Shown: positions 26,197 to 37,384 of the stretch, piece after piece
Position numbering within the stretch: position 1 is the first letter of the stretch
Layout: each line of letters starts with the position of its first letter
NCBI GenBank assembly: GCA_030427405.1
Contig: JAUHXK010000012.1
Location: 1-64,000, forward strand
Reading direction: 5' to 3'
Source: Alphaproteobacteria bacterium
GTDB taxonomy: Bacteria; Pseudomonadota; Alphaproteobacteria; Rhodobacterales; Rhodobacteraceae
DNA: 64,000 bases
Translations under genes and position numbers: made by a program
Notes under the pieces: model-generated
Database searches by the model: none
Told to the model about the DNA's origin: nothing
The model's input: the letters and a program-made list of their open reading frames with translations, nothing else

Positions 26197-29100
26197 ATGA
26201 ACATCGCGCGCGCCTCTATCGACCGGCCCATCTATACATGGCTCATAATTCTGATTGCCCTGTTCGGAGGGATCTGGGGGTTTTCATCGCTTGGGCGTCT
26301 GGAAGACCCCGCCTTTACCATCAAGAACGCGGTCATCTATACCGAATATCCGGGCGCCACCGCCGAGCAGGTTGCGCTGGAGGTTTCAGAGCCGCTTGAA
26401 TCCGCGATCCAGCAGATGGGTGAGGTCGACGTCATCACCTCGGTCAACCAGCCCGGTCAGTCCCTGATCGAAGTCGAGATCAAGTCCACTTATGACGGTA
26501 ACGAACTGCCCGACATCTGGACCCGTCTGCGTGCCAAGGTGCGCGATGCGGCGCGCGGCTTGCCCTCGGGCGTGTCGGCGCCTTATGTGAACGACGGTTT
26601 TGGCGATGTATTTGGCTTGTTCTATGCGGTAACCGCCGACGGGTTTACCGATGCTGAAAAGCACGAGCTTTCGACCTTTCTGCGCCGAGAGCTGCTGGCC
26701 GTAGACGGTGTGGCGGATGTCGATGTCCAGGGATTGCCGGAGGAGGCCATTTTTGTCGAACCCGACCTGGCAATTTCCGTTAACCAGAATGTTTCGTACC
26801 AATTGATCAACGAGGCGATTGCCAATGCCGACTCGGTCAACAATTCCGGTGTGCTGCGATCCGAAAACAACCTGACCACGATCCTGACTGCGGAAGGGTC
26901 AGACAGTGTTTCGGCGATTGCCGGGCTGACGGTCGGCGCGCAGGGGCAGGTGATCAATCTGTTCGACATGTCCGATGTTTACAGGGGGCGCCAGACCGAC
27001 CCGGACATCATGATCCGGTACAACGGGACCGAAGCCTTCACCCTTGGCATTGCCGGGCTGAAGACAGAAAACATCGTCGAAGTCGGCAAACGCGTCGACG
27101 CCAGGCTGGCCGAGCTGGATACGGCGATCCCCTACGGTGTGGACGTCCTGCCGATCTATCAGCAACATGTCGTGGTGGAACAGGCGTCGAACGATTTCCT
27201 GGTCAACCTGGCGATGTCGGTTGCAATCGTGGTGGCCGTTCTGGCGCTTTTCATGGGGTGGCGCGCCGCGGTCGTGGTTGGGTCGACCCTGTTGCTGACG
27301 GTTGTGGGCACTTTGCTGTTCATGTCGTTGTTTTCAATCGAGATGGAGCGCATTTCGCTGGGCGCGCTGATCATTGCCATGGGCATGCTGGTCGATAACG
27401 CGATCGTGGTGGCCGAGGGGATGCAGATTGCGATGTTGCAGGGCACGCCCTCGCGTGAGGCGGCCGAGGACACGGCCTCGAAGACGCAAATCCCGCTGTT
27501 GGGGGCGACGGTCATCGGGATCATGGCCTTTGCGGGGATCGGCCTAAGCCCGGACGCAACAGGCGAGTTCCTGTTTTCGCTGTTCGCGGTCATTGGCATT
27601 TCGCTGCTGCTCAGCTGGGTTTTGGCGATTACGGTCACGCCGCTGCTGGGGCATTATTTCTTCCGGCAGGGCAAGGAAGGCGAGGCGGATGCCTATGGCG
27701 GTATCCTGTTTCGCATCTATGGTACGATGCTGCGCTGGGCGCTACGGTTCCGCTGGTTGGTTGTCGCGGGTCTGGTGATCGTCACGGTGGCCTGTTTTGC
27801 GGGGTTCGGGCTGATGAAACAGCAGTTCTTCCCAAACTCGAACACGCCGTTGTTTTTCGTGCACTACAAGTTGCCGCAAGGCACGCCGATTGCACGCACC
27901 GCGATGGATATGGCCGTGTTCGAAAACTGGCTGGCCGAGCGCGATGATGTCGTGTCGGTGACCACCTTTGTCGGGCAGGGCGCGACCCGTTTCATGTTGA
28001 CCTATTCGGCTGAAAAGCCGAACCCCAGCTATGGGCACATGATCATTCGGACAAATTCTCTGGAAGATATCCCGGCGCTTCAGGCTGATCTGGAGGCCTT
28101 CGGGTCAGAACAATTTCCCGAGGGCGAGTTCCGGACCAAGCGGCTGGTCTTTGGCCCTGGTGGCGGAACCCCGATCGAGGCGCGTTTCTCGGGCAGTGAT
28201 CCGGCCGTTCTTCGGCACCTGGCGGACCAGGCGGTCCAGATCATGTCAGCCGCGTCGCCAAATGTACTAAGCGTCCATCATGACTGGCGTGAACAGGAAC
28301 TTGCCGTGCAGCCGATTTATGCCACGGAACGGGCGCAAACGGCCGGCGTCTCGCGCGAGGATATCGCGGCGACGCTGCAGTTTTCCACGGACGGGGTTAC
28401 AGGCGGTGTCTTGCGCGAACGCGATCGCCTTATCCCGATCATCCTGCGCCGACCCGCGGACGGGGATTATTCGATTGTGGATCAGGTCGTTTATTCGGAC
28501 CAATCACAGAAATTCGTTCCGATCGAACAAATGGTCGATGGGTTCGAATACCGCGCCCAGAACACGCTGGTCCATCGTCGTGATCGGGTGCTGACGATCA
28601 CCGTCGGCGCCGATATTCCCGCCGATATGACAGCAGCGCAGGTCCATTCCGAAGTGCGCGGCGCAATCGAAGCGATGGAGCTTCCGCTGGGTTACCGGTT
28701 GGCATGGGGCGGAGAGTTCGAAGACTCAGGCGACGCACAAGCCAGCCTGGGGCGGCAACTGCCGCTGAGCCTGCTGATCATGGTCCTGATATCGGTGCTT
28801 CTGTTCAATGCAGTCCGACAACCGATCATCATCTGGCTGCTGGTTCCCATGTCGGTAAACGGCGTTGTGATCGGTTTGCTGGGCACCGGCTTGCCCTTTA
28901 CCTTTACCGCGCTGCTGGGGCTGCTCAGCCTTTCGGGGATGCTGATCAAGAACGGCATTGTCTTGGTCGAGGAAATCGACCTGGTCCGCGCTTCGGGCAA
29001 GCCGCTGCGGGATGCCATAATCGAAGCGTCCGTCTCGCGGTTGCGCCCTGTCATGTTGGCAGCAATCACGACGATTCTGGGCATGGCGCCCCTGTTGACG

Positions 29101-29241
29101 GATGCTTTCTTTGTTTCGATGGCCGTGACGATCATGGGCGGGCTGGCTTTTGCAACCGTCCTGACGATGGTCGCGGCGCCGGTGTTCTACCTGATATTCT
29201 TCTCACGAGAAGAACGGCGCAGGTTGGCCGGTTCGGCCTAG
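26197..29241 (+). CDS. RND-family efflux permease
   Basis: The 1014-residue inner membrane pump uses the proton gradient to expel substrates. It begins with a first membrane helix (about residues 12-32), a large porter loop, GMLVDNAIVVAEGMQ in TM4 with the proton-relay aspartate, and a second half with TM7-12 (GLLSLSGMLIKNGIVLVEEID in TM10). It resembles the hydrophobic/amphiphilic exporter (HAE) class. Overlapping upstream frames belong to the adaptor gene. A strong terminator follows. Substrates may include lipophilic compounds; this is inference. Confidence 0.93.
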   Translation: MNIARASIDRPIYTWLIILIALFGGIWGFSSLGRLEDPAFTIKNAVIYTEYPGATAEQVALEVSEPLESAIQQMGEVDVITSVNQPGQSLIEVEIKSTYDGNELPDIWTRLRAKVRDAARGLPSGVSAPYVNDGFGDVFGLFYAVTADGFTDAEKHELSTFLRRELLAVDGVADVDVQGLPEEAIFVEPDLAISVNQNVSYQLINEAIANADSVNNSGVLRSENNLTTILTAEGSDSVSAIAGLTVGAQGQVINLFDMSDVYRGRQTDPDIMIRYNGTEAFTLGIAGLKTENIVEVGKRVDARLAELDTAIPYGVDVLPIYQQHVVVEQASNDFLVNLAMSVAIVVAVLALFMGWRAAVVVGSTLLLTVVGTLLFMSLFSIEMERISLGALIIAMGMLVDNAIVVAEGMQIAMLQGTPSREAAEDTASKTQIPLLGATVIGIMAFAGIGLSPDATGEFLFSLFAVIGISLLLSWVLAITVTPLLGHYFFRQGKEGEADAYGGILFRIYGTMLRWALRFRWLVVAGLVIVTVACFAGFGLMKQQFFPNSNTPLFFVHYKLPQGTPIARTAMDMAVFENWLAERDDVVSVTTFVGQGATRFMLTYSAEKPNPSYGHMIIRTNSLEDIPALQADLEAFGSEQFPEGEFRTKRLVFGPGGGTPIEARFSGSDPAVLRHLADQAVQIMSAASPNVLSVHHDWREQELAVQPIYATERAQTAGVSREDIAATLQFSTDGVTGGVLRERDRLIPIILRRPADGDYSIVDQVVYSDQSQKFVPIEQMVDGFEYRAQNTLVHRRDRVLTITVGADIPADMTAAQVHSEVRGAIEAMELPLGYRLAWGGEFEDSGDAQASLGRQLPLSLLIMVLISVLLFNAVRQPIIIWLLVPMSVNGVVIGLLGTGLPFTFTALLGLLSLSGMLIKNGIVLVEEIDLVRASGKPLRDAIIEASVSRLRPVMLAAITTILGMAPLLTDAFFVSMAVTIMGGLAFATVLTMVAAPVFYLIFFSREERRRLAGSA

Positions 29242-29281
29242 GGCACGTCGGCCCGCGTGGCTCCGGCGCAAAGGCAACACG

Positions 29282-29310
29282 AAAAAACCCCGGCACTGCC
29301 GGGGTTTTTT
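29282..29310. terminator. Bidirectional terminator between the RND gene and carB
   Basis: The stem ACCCCGGCA-ctg-TGCCGGGGT-like hairpin (AACCCCGGCA...TGCCGGGGTT) is flanked by an A6 run on the left and a T6 run on the right, so it serves both convergent genes. Confidence 0.9.
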
Positions 29311-29333
29311 GTGTTTGAACCACCGATTTACGG

Positions 29334-32300
29334 TCAGCCCTGCAGCGATTTCACCTCGACGTCACCTTCAGCCTGGGCCTTGATCGCCAATGCGGCCGCA
29401 TGGCTGCCTGCGGCAGTCGTGAAATAGGGGATCTTGTCATACAGCGCGATCGAACGAATGACCTTGCTGTCCTCGACCGCCTGTGCGCCCTCGGTCGTGT
29501 TCATGACCAGTTGCACCTGGCCATCCTTGAGCATGTCGGCCACGTCGGGACGGCCTTCGTAGACCTTGTTGACCAGATCACAGGGAACGCCCTGAGCCTC
29601 AAGCCAGGATTGCGTTCCGCGGGTTGCAACCAGGACAAACCCCTGCGCGACCAGCACCTGCGCAGCTTCGAGCATTGCAGCGCCCTTGTCGGCGTCCTTG
29701 ATCGACACAAAGGCGCGCCCGGAGGATGGCAGGACCATACCCGCGCCCATTTGCGCCTTGAGGAAAGCCCGGGGGAAATCGCGGTCCCATCCCATCACCT
29801 CGCCGGTCGAACGCATCTCGGGGCCCAGGATGGTATCGACGCCCGGGAAACGGGCGAAGGGCATCACGGCCTCTTTGACCGAGAACCACGGCATATCCGG
29901 GTCCGCAAGCGTCATCTGGTCGGCGATCTTGGTGTCCTGACCTTCTTCATAGGCGGGCCGCAGCGGGAATGCCGACAGCTTTTCGCCGGCCATGATGCGC
30001 GCGGCAATCGAAGCGATGGCGCTGTCGGTGGCTTTGGCCACGAACGGAACGGTGCGCGATGCGCGGGGGTTAACCTCGATCAGGTAGATCTCGTTATCTT
30101 TGATCGCGAACTGAACGTTCATCAGGCCAACGACATTCAATGCCTTGGCCAGCTTGAAAGCCTGATCCTTGATCTGGGCAATGATGTCCTTCGACAGCGA
30201 ATAGGGCGGCAGCGAACAGGCCGAATCGCCCGAATGCACGCCCGCCTCTTCGATGTGCTGCATGATCCCGGCAACATGCACGTCGGTACCATCGCACAGC
30301 GCATCGACGTCCAGCTCGACCGCGCCGGACAGATAGCTGTCCAGCAGTACGGGGCTGTCACCCGAGACAACCACGGCTTCGTTGATATAGCGTTTCAGCT
30401 GGTCCATATCGCGCACGATTTCCATCGCGCGGCCGCCCAGAACATATGAGGGCCGGATCACCAGCGGGAAGCCAATTTCACCTGCGATCTCCAGCGCCTG
30501 CGCGTCGGTCGATGCAATGCCGTTCTTGGGCTGCTTCAGCCCCAGGTCGTTGACCAGCGCCTGGAAACGTTCGCGGTCTTCGGCCAGGTCGATGGCGTCC
30601 GGCGTCGTGCCCAGGATCGGGATACCCTCGGCCTCCAGCGCGTTGGCCAGCTTCAGCGGCGTCTGTCCGCCGAACTGAACGATCACGCCATGCAAGGTGC
30701 CGTTTTCCTGTTCCTTCGTCAGGATTTCCATGACGTGCTCGAAGGTCAGCGGCTCGAAATACAGACGGTCCGACGTGTCATAGTCGGTCGAAACCGTCTC
30801 GGGGTTGCAGTTGACCATGATGGTCTCATAACCCGCGTCGGTCAGCGCGAAACAGGCGTGACAGCAGCAATAGTCAAACTCGATGCCCTGGCCGATACGG
30901 TTCGGGCCACCGCCAAGGATGACGACCTTTTTGCGGTCGCTCGGACGCGCCTCGCATTCGACCTCACCCATCATCGGGGCCTCGTAGGTCGAGTACATAT
31001 AGGGCGTCTGAGCCTCAAACTCGGCGGCACAGGTGTCGATGCGCTTGAACACGGCCGAGACACCCAGATTGCGGCGCGCGCGGCGCACGTTGGCCTCGTC
31101 CCGGCCGGTCAGGTTGCCAAGGCGCGCGTCGGTAAAGCCCAGCATTTTCAGCTTGCGAATGCCGTCTTCGGTCATCGGCAAGCCGTCTTTGCGCACCGCG
31201 CGCTCGGCATCAATGATCTCGCGGATGCGGGCCAGGAACCACGGGTCGAACTTTGTGACAGCGAAAATCTCGTCATCGGTCAGACCGTGGCGCATGGCTT
31301 GCGCAATGGTGCGCAGCCGGTCAGGTGTCTGCTGGCTGATTGCCTTGATCACGGCGGCCTTGTCGTCGGCCTCGTCCCAGTGACCCACGTTCAGGCCGGG
31401 GATTTCGACCTCGTCAAAGCCGGTCAGGCCCGATTCCATCGACGCCAGCGCCTTCTGCAACGATTCGTGGATGGTGCGGCCGATCGACATCGCCTCCCCC
31501 ACTGATTTCATCGCGGTGGTCAGGTAGGGTTCCGAGCCGGGGAATTTCTCGAACGCGAATTTCGGGATCTTGGTGACGACATAGTCGATGGTCGGCTCAA
31601 AGCTTGCAGGCGTGACCTTGGTGATGTCGTTGTCCAGCTCGTCCAACGTGTAGCCGACGGCCAGCTTTGCGGCGATCTTGGCAATCGGGAAACCGGTCGC
31701 TTTGGACGCAAGCGCGGATGAGCGCGATACGCGCGGGTTCATCTCGATCACGACCATGCGGCCATCATCGGGGTTGATCGCCCATTGTACGTTCGAACCG
31801 CCGGTCTCGACCCCGATCTCGCGCAGAACGGCGATCGAGCCGTTGCGCATGATCTGGTATTCCTTGTCGGTCAGCGTCAAGGCAGGGGCCACGGTGATCG
31901 AGTCACCGGTGTGCACGCCCATTGGATCGACGTTTTCGATGGAACAGACGATGATGGCGTTGTCGGCGGTGTCGCGCACCACCTCCATCTCGTATTCTTT
32001 CCAGCCCAGCAGGCTTTCATCGACGAGGATCTGATTGACCGGCGAGGCGTCCATGCCCGACCGGCAGAAGTGAATGTAATCCTCGCGGTTATAGGCAACA
32101 CCGCCGCCGGTGCCGCCGAGCGTAAATGCTGGACGAATAATCGCAGGAAGCCCGATTGTTTCCAATTCGTCCAAAGCGATCTGAACGCCAGCGTCCAGGT
32201 CTGCCTTGCCGTCTTCCTTGCGCGGCGCGGTCACAATGGTCGCTTTGGGGTTTTCCAGACCCAGCCGGTCCATCGCCTCACGGAACAGTTTCCGGTCTTC

Positions 32301-32678
32301 GGCCATTTCGATGGCGTCACGCTTGGCGCCGATCATCTCGACACCGAACTTGTCCAGCACGCCCATCTCTTCCAGCGCCAGCGACGTGTTCAGGCCAGTC
32401 TGCCCGCCCATGGTGGGCAGCAGCGCGTCCGGGCGTTCTTTTTCTATAATACGTGCAACAACTTCGGGTGTTATCGGCTCGATATAGGTGGCATCTGCCA
32501 AGCCCGGATCAGTCATGATCGTAGCCGGGTTCGAGTTCACCAGGATGACCCGGTAACCTTCCTCGCGCAGCGCTTTACAGGCCTGCGCGCCTGAATAGTC
32601 GAACTCGCAGGCTTGCCCGATAACAATGGGCCCAGCCCCGATGATCATGATCGACTGAATGTCGGTTCTCTTCGGCAT
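29334..32678 (-). CDS. carB: Carbamoyl-phosphate synthase large subunit
   Basis: CarB forms carbamoyl phosphate from bicarbonate, ammonia (from CarA) and two ATP for arginine and pyrimidine synthesis. The 1114-residue protein shows the duplicated ATP-grasp plan: the first half begins [22 protein letters not shown], the second [21 protein letters not shown], and a C-terminal allosteric/MGS-like domain follows (from about residue 960). It is slightly longer than E. coli CarB (1073). carA is not in the window. Confidence 0.98.
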   Translation of the reverse strand: MPKRTDIQSIMIIGAGPIVIGQACEFDYSGAQACKALREEGYRVILVNSNPATIMTDPGLADATYIEPITPEVVARIIEKERPDALLPTMGGQTGLNTSLALEEMGVLDKFGVEMIGAKRDAIEMAEDRKLFREAMDRLGLENPKATIVTAPRKEDGKADLDAGVQIALDELETIGLPAIIRPAFTLGGTGGGVAYNREDYIHFCRSGMDASPVNQILVDESLLGWKEYEMEVVRDTADNAIIVCSIENVDPMGVHTGDSITVAPALTLTDKEYQIMRNGSIAVLREIGVETGGSNVQWAINPDDGRMVVIEMNPRVSRSSALASKATGFPIAKIAAKLAVGYTLDELDNDITKVTPASFEPTIDYVVTKIPKFAFEKFPGSEPYLTTAMKSVGEAMSIGRTIHESLQKALASMESGLTGFDEVEIPGLNVGHWDEADDKAAVIKAISQQTPDRLRTIAQAMRHGLTDDEIFAVTKFDPWFLARIREIIDAERAVRKDGLPMTEDGIRKLKMLGFTDARLGNLTGRDEANVRRARRNLGVSAVFKRIDTCAAEFEAQTPYMYSTYEAPMMGEVECEARPSDRKKVVILGGGPNRIGQGIEFDYCCCHACFALTDAGYETIMVNCNPETVSTDYDTSDRLYFEPLTFEHVMEILTKEQENGTLHGVIVQFGGQTPLKLANALEAEGIPILGTTPDAIDLAEDRERFQALVNDLGLKQPKNGIASTDAQALEIAGEIGFPLVIRPSYVLGGRAMEIVRDMDQLKRYINEAVVVSGDSPVLLDSYLSGAVELDVDALCDGTDVHVAGIMQHIEEAGVHSGDSACSLPPYSLSKDIIAQIKDQAFKLAKALNVVGLMNVQFAIKDNEIYLIEVNPRASRTVPFVAKATDSAIASIAARIMAGEKLSAFPLRPAYEEGQDTKIADQMTLADPDMPWFSVKEAVMPFARFPGVDTILGPEMRSTGEVMGWDRDFPRAFLKAQMGAGMVLPSSGRAFVSIKDADKGAAMLEAAQVLVAQGFVLVATRGTQSWLEAQGVPCDLVNKVYEGRPDVADMLKDGQVQLVMNTTEGAQAVEDSKVIRSIALYDKIPYFTTAAGSHAAALAIKAQAEGDVEVKSLQG

Positions 32679-32849
32679 GGCCTGGCCCCTTCAATATCAA
32701 CGAGTCGCGGACGCCGCCCAAGCGCCCAAATTGTCCTGCGTTATAGGGACCGCGCGAAAAGGTTCAAGAGGGATCGGAAACTAAGCTGCAATTGCCGCTT
32801 TCTGCTCTTTCGTCCGGCGTCGATATCTCTATACCGCGCAGCACGGCAG

Positions 32850-33983
32850 ATGGGGGCGATAGTGCGTATTTGTTTCGATCAGGGTCCGGCGGGACCGGGG
32901 ACGTCTTTTGAGACACCGGTCGAGGTGATCCAGGCGCAGAGCGCGGAACAGGTGCCGCAAGCGTTGGCCGCGCTGGACGAGGCACGCGCGGCGGGCGGCT
33001 GGCTGGCAGGGTATGCCAGTTACGAGCTGGGGTTTCTGCTTGAACCCCGCCTGATGCGGCTGCTGCCTGATGACCGCCGCCTGCCTCTGTTGTGTTTCGG
33101 CATTTACGACCGCCCGGTTCAGCGCAGCTTGGCCAAGGCACCGGGGCGGGTGCTGGGATTTCGCCCCAGATGGGATGCCGGGCGATACGCCACCGCGTTT
33201 CAGTCTGTGCATGATGCGATTGGCGCAGGCGACATATATCAGGCCAACCTGACCTTCCCCATCGATCTGACCGTCGAGGGCGGGTCCGAAGGGGTATACG
33301 CGGCGCTTGCCGCAAACCAGGCCGTAGGCCACGGCGTATTGGTTCAGCAAGATGGTTTTCCAGACCTTGTCAGCCGGTCCCCGGAACTGTTTTTCCGAAC
33401 TGATGCGGACGGCACCATCGAAACACGCCCGATGAAAGGAACACAGCCGCGCAGCGAAGACCTGGCCGAAGACGCACGGCGCAGGGCGTTTTTGACCAAA
33501 GACGCAAAAAACCGTGCCGAAAACCTGATGATTGTGGACCTGTTGCGCAATGATATCAGCCGTGTGGCCCTGCCGGGATCGGTTCAGGTGCCCGAATTGT
33601 TCAAGGTCGAAACCTATTCGACGGTGCATCAGATGGTGTCCTTGGTCCGCGCCAGGCTGCATGTCGGGGTCGGTTTGTCCGACATTCTGACGGCCTTGTT
33701 TCCTTGCGGGTCCATTACTGGGGCGCCAAAGATTCGCGCCATGGAAATCCTCTCGGCGCTGGAACCCTGGCCGCGCGATATTTACTGTGGCACGATCGGG
33801 TGGGCCGCTCCGGATGGGTCCAGCGAATTCAACGTCGCCATTCGCACCCTTATGGTCGATGGCGCGGATGCGACCCTGAATGTGGGCGGCGGTGTGGTCT
33901 GGGACAGCACCGCCGCGTCAGAATACGAGGAGGCGCTATGGAAGGCGCGATTCAGCCGCCCGCAGACCCCGGCTTCCGATTGA
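32850..33983 (+). CDS. pabB: Aminodeoxychorismate synthase component I
   Basis: PabB turns chorismate and ammonia into 4-amino-4-deoxychorismate for folate. The 377-residue sequence has GDIYQANLTFPID, SRSPELFFRTDADG, ETRPMKGTQPR, and FPCGSITGAPKIRAMEIL, all standard for the chorismate-binding domain. The start is uncertain: the ATG at 32850 gives MGAIVRICFDQG, while a GTG at 32862 with GGGGGCG ahead gives the family-like VRICFDQGP. Upstream in-frame codons are not conserved in character. It overlaps pabC by 46 bases. Confidence 0.93.
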   Translation: MGAIVRICFDQGPAGPGTSFETPVEVIQAQSAEQVPQALAALDEARAAGGWLAGYASYELGFLLEPRLMRLLPDDRRLPLLCFGIYDRPVQRSLAKAPGRVLGFRPRWDAGRYATAFQSVHDAIGAGDIYQANLTFPIDLTVEGGSEGVYAALAANQAVGHGVLVQQDGFPDLVSRSPELFFRTDADGTIETRPMKGTQPRSEDLAEDARRRAFLTKDAKNRAENLMIVDLLRNDISRVALPGSVQVPELFKVETYSTVHQMVSLVRARLHVGVGLSDILTALFPCGSITGAPKIRAMEILSALEPWPRDIYCGTIGWAAPDGSSEFNVAIRTLMVDGADATLNVGGGVVWDSTAASEYEEALWKARFSRPQTPASD

Positions 33984-34594
33984 TCGAAACCCTTGGGTTC
34001 CGGCCGGGGCAGGGGGTCATCCGGCAGGACCGGCACCTGGCGCGCATGGCGCGCTCGGCCGAGGTTTTGGGCCTTTCATTTGATCGCGCGGGCCTGTCTG
34101 CCGACCTGGGACAGATCGCGGAAAAGGCCGGAAACGCGGCCTTGCGCATCCGGGTGACCCTAGATGTTGCCGGGAATACCGAGGTGACAACTGGCCCCTT
34201 GGCTGACAACCCGCCGTTCTGGCGGCTTGCCGTCTCGGAAACGGTGCTGAACGCCACTGACATATGGTTGCGGCACAAGACCACGCAGCGTCAGGCCTAT
34301 GAAACCGCGCGCAGGTCGATGCCCGCGGGGGTGGATGAACTGCTGTTTCTAAACGACCGAGGTGAGCTGTGCGAAGGGACGATCACCAACCTGTTCCTGG
34401 AAACCAAAGGCGGCCAGCGGCTTACACCTGCGGAATCTTCCGGCTTGCTGCCGGGCATTCTGCGCGAGGAAATGTTAGCCACCGGGCAGGTCTCCGAGGC
34501 GGTCCTGACCTTGGAAGACCTGCATCAGGCGCCAAGGCTTTGGGTCGGAAACTCCCTTAGGGGGATGATCCGGGCAGAGCTGGCAACACCGTGA
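33938..34594 (+). CDS. pabC: Aminotransferase class IV, probable 4-amino-4-deoxychorismate lyase
   Basis: The 218-residue PLP enzyme probably releases pyruvate from aminodeoxychorismate to give p-aminobenzoate. The PLP lysine is in LRHKTTQRQAYETAR, followed by DELLFLNDRGELCEGTITNLFL and the C-terminal GLLPGILREEML. The ATG at 33938 lies inside pabB and has a strong GAGGAGG site just ahead, supporting coupled translation. It is short for class IV enzymes, but this length is seen in alphaproteobacterial PabC. Confidence 0.88.
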   Translation: MEGAIQPPADPGFRLIETLGFRPGQGVIRQDRHLARMARSAEVLGLSFDRAGLSADLGQIAEKAGNAALRIRVTLDVAGNTEVTTGPLADNPPFWRLAVSETVLNATDIWLRHKTTQRQAYETARRSMPAGVDELLFLNDRGELCEGTITNLFLETKGGQRLTPAESSGLLPGILREEMLATGQVSEAVLTLEDLHQAPRLWVGNSLRGMIRAELATP

Positions 34595-35262
34595 GCAGGA
34601 CCGGGAACCTGGCGGAACCCACCGCCCCCAGATTGCGGCTGTGGTGCGAGTTCGGCGCCTTCTTCGTTTTGGCGCCCTTGCTGATCGCAGTGCTTTTTCC
34701 AGCAAGCTGGATGTTCCCCGCGCTTTTTACCTTTACCGGTATCGGAATTGTCCTGCTGCACCGCACGCCCGGGTTTTCCTGGGCCGAGCTTCGGTACGGC
34801 TGGAACAACTGGTCATGGGGTGAGCTTGCAGTTTTTGCCGGGGCGATGGTGGCGTTATGCACGGGCCTTGTGCTGCTGACCCGCCCGGATGCCGCGTTTT
34901 TCCTGTTGTTGAACCGGCCCGAGTTTCTGGCGGTGATCTGGGTTGCATACCCTCTTGTTTCCGCCCTGCCGCAAGAGTTATTGTTCCGCCCGCTTTTCTA
35001 CCGCCGCTACCACGCGATTTTGCCGGACGGGCTGGCACTGCCGCTCATGAACGCGACGCTTTTTGCCTTTGCCCACCTCATGTACTGGAGCTGGATCGTA
35101 GCCGCGATGACATTTGCGGGCGGGCTGTTGTTTTCCTGGGGCTACCGCGCCAGAGGTTCGTTTTTTCTTGCTGTCCTGTTGCATGCGATTGCCGGCAACA
35201 TCATCTTTGCCGCCGGGTTGGGCGTGTATTTCTATTCCGGCAATGTCCAACGCCCTTTCTAG
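34591..35262 (+). CDS. CPBP-family intramembrane metalloprotease
   Basis: The 223-residue membrane protein starts at a GTG overlapping the pabC stop. It has the CPBP/CAAX-protease motifs in order: ALPQELLFRPLFYRRY (the usual EExxxR reduced to QELLFR), LFAFAHLMYWSW (F-x3-H) and LHAIAGN (H-x3-N). About six hydrophobic helices are visible. The substrate is unknown; its coupling to folate genes may be only positional. Confidence 0.82.
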   Translation: MSRTGNLAEPTAPRLRLWCEFGAFFVLAPLLIAVLFPASWMFPALFTFTGIGIVLLHRTPGFSWAELRYGWNNWSWGELAVFAGAMVALCTGLVLLTRPDAAFFLLLNRPEFLAVIWVAYPLVSALPQELLFRPLFYRRYHAILPDGLALPLMNATLFAFAHLMYWSWIVAAMTFAGGLLFSWGYRARGSFFLAVLLHAIAGNIIFAAGLGVYFYSGNVQRPF

Positions 35263-35470
35263 CACCCTGAAGGCTGACCTTCGCCGTCGCGCGGGCCATG
35301 AAAAGCGCGACCACATTGCGCCTGTCGTACCAGCCGAACACCACCTTTCGAATAGGCCAGGTCTGCCCGGTTGGGGTTGCCCGTTCAGGATCAGCGGTCC
35401 GAAAACAGACCCCAAAATACGAATTTTCCTGCCTTTTGGCTGCCAAGCAGCATCAGCGACCGTGCAACCC

Positions 35471-35499
35471 TTGACTTCCCTCGCCTATCGCGGTGTATC
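35471..35499 (+). promoter_or_regulatory. Possible sigma-70 promoter of aspS
   Basis: TTGACT (35471-35476), a 17-base spacer, and TGTATC (35494-35499) lie 37 bases before the aspS ATG. The -35 is good; the -10 matches at three of six positions. Confidence 0.35.
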
Positions 35500-35535
35500 G
35501 GCGCGACCAATTCAGCGCCCGAAGGGATATGATCC

Positions 35536-37311
35536 ATGCACGCTTACCGCAGCCACACCTGCGCCGATCTGACTGCCGCTAATGTCGGCGATACCGTCCG
35601 CCTGTCGGGATGGGTGCATCGGGTCCGGGATCACGGCGGCGTTCTGTTCATTGATTTGCGCGACCATTTCGGTGTCACGCAGGTTCTGTGCGACGGCGAC
35701 AGCGCCGCCTTTGCGGCACTTGAAAACGTGCGGTCGGAATGGTGCATTCGCATCGACGGCACGGTCAAGGCCCGTGACCCCGAGCTGGTCAACCCCAAGC
35801 TGCCGACCGGCGAAATCGAAGTTTATGTGCGCGACCTGGAAGTCCTGGGTGCGGCGGATGAATTGCCCCTGATGGTGTTCGGCGACCAGGAATACCCCGA
35901 GGAAACACGCCTGCGTTACCGTTTTCTGGACCTGCGCCGCGAGGTGATGCAGCGAAACATGACCCTGCGCTCGGACGTCGTGGCCTCGATGCGCCGCCGG
36001 ATGTGGGACCAGGGGTTTCGCGAATATCAGACGCCGATCATCACCGCGTCCAGCCCCGAAGGCGCGCGCGACTTTCTGGTGCCGTCGCGTCTGCATCCGG
36101 GCAAGTTTTACGCATTGCCGCAGGCACCGCAGCAATTCAAACAGCTGATCATGGTGTCGGGCTTTGACAAGTATTTCCAGATTGCGCCGTGTTTCCGCGA
36201 TGAAGACCCGCGCGCCGACCGTTCGCCCACCGATTTCTATCAGCTTGATCTCGAGATGTCGTTTGTCGAGCAGCAGGACGTGTTCGACACGATCCAGCCC
36301 GTTCTGACCGGCGTGTTCGAAGAATTCGGCGGCGGTCGCAAGGTCGATCAGGACTGGCCGCAAATATCCTACAAGGACGCGGCGCTGTGGTACGGTACCG
36401 ACAAGCCCGACTTGCGCAACCCGATCAAGATGCAGGTGGTCTCGGACCATTTCCGCGGGTCTGGATTTGCGATCTTCGCCAAGTTGTTGGAGCAGGAGGG
36501 CACAGAGATCCGCGCCATCCCGGCGCCCAAAGGTGGCAGCCGCAAATTCTGTGACCGCATGAACGCTTTCGCCCAGAAAGAAGGCCTGCCCGGCATGGGC
36601 TATATCTTCTGGCGCGATCAGGGCGAAGGGATGGAGGCCGCAGGTCCGCTGGCCAAGAACATCGGCCCCGAGCGGACCGAGGCGATCCGTCAACAGCTGG
36701 GTCTGGGCGTTGGTGATGCCGCGTTCTTCCTGGGTGGCAAGCCGAAAGCCTTTGAAAAGGTCGCGGGCAAGGCACGTGATGTGATCGGGGAAGAGCTTGG
36801 CCTGACCGAAAAAGACCGTTTCGCCTTTGCCTGGATCGTGGATTTCCCGATCTATGAGCAGGACGAGGAAACCGGCGCGATTGATTTTGAGCATAATCCG
36901 TTTTCGATGCCCCAAGGCGGTATGGAAGCGCTGAACGGCAATCCGCTGGACGTGCGCGGCTATCAGTATGATCTGGCGTGCAACGGGTACGAACTGGTCT
37001 CGGGTGCGATCCGGAACCACAAGCCCGAGATCATGCTAAAGGCGTTCGAACTGGCCGGGTACGGCGCGGAGGAGGTCAAATCCCGATTTGGCGCCCTGTT
37101 CAACGCATTCCACTATGGGGCGCCGCCACATGGCGGATGTGCTGCTGGGATCGACCGGATCGTGATGTTGCTGGCCGACGAGGCGAATATTCGCGAGGTC
37201 ATGATGTTCCCGATGAACCAGCGTGCCGAAGACCTGATGATGCAGGCGCCTTCTGAACCGACATCGGACCAGTTGATGGAACTTGGGCTGCGCGTCATCC
37301 CGCAGGACTGA
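35536..37311 (+). CDS. aspS: Aspartate-tRNA ligase
   Basis: AspS charges tRNA(Asp), and in organisms without AsnRS often tRNA(Asn). The 591-residue bacterial-type enzyme has an OB-fold anticodon domain ([19 protein letters not shown]), class II motif 2 ([16 protein letters not shown]), the GAD insertion domain (about residues 290-415) and motif 3 ([13 protein letters not shown]). GGGATATGATCC lies ahead of the ATG. Length is standard. It appears monocistronic and ends in a terminator. Confidence 0.98.
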   Translation: MHAYRSHTCADLTAANVGDTVRLSGWVHRVRDHGGVLFIDLRDHFGVTQVLCDGDSAAFAALENVRSEWCIRIDGTVKARDPELVNPKLPTGEIEVYVRDLEVLGAADELPLMVFGDQEYPEETRLRYRFLDLRREVMQRNMTLRSDVVASMRRRMWDQGFREYQTPIITASSPEGARDFLVPSRLHPGKFYALPQAPQQFKQLIMVSGFDKYFQIAPCFRDEDPRADRSPTDFYQLDLEMSFVEQQDVFDTIQPVLTGVFEEFGGGRKVDQDWPQISYKDAALWYGTDKPDLRNPIKMQVVSDHFRGSGFAIFAKLLEQEGTEIRAIPAPKGGSRKFCDRMNAFAQKEGLPGMGYIFWRDQGEGMEAAGPLAKNIGPERTEAIRQQLGLGVGDAAFFLGGKPKAFEKVAGKARDVIGEELGLTEKDRFAFAWIVDFPIYEQDEETGAIDFEHNPFSMPQGGMEALNGNPLDVRGYQYDLACNGYELVSGAIRNHKPEIMLKAFELAGYGAEEVKSRFGALFNAFHYGAPPHGGCAAGIDRIVMLLADEANIREVMMFPMNQRAEDLMMQAPSEPTSDQLMELGLRVIPQD

Positions 37312-37324
37312 AAACCCGGCATTT

Positions 37325-37359
37325 GGGTTCGCCCGCCTTGTGCGGGCGGGGCCCGTTTT
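37325..37359 (+). terminator. Terminator of aspS
   Basis: CGCCCGC/GCGGGCG (37330-37336 with 37342-37348) is extended by two T-G pairs and GGG/CCC across a single bulge, and the stem runs into GTTTT. Confidence 0.65.
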
Positions 37360-37384
37360 CAGCAGAGGCTCTTGTGACCGAGGG

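Noticed and set aside
35201-35446. An 81-codon minus-strand frame between the CPBP gene and aspS
   Set aside because: It overlaps the end of the CPBP gene, lacks a ribosome binding site, and has no family resemblance.
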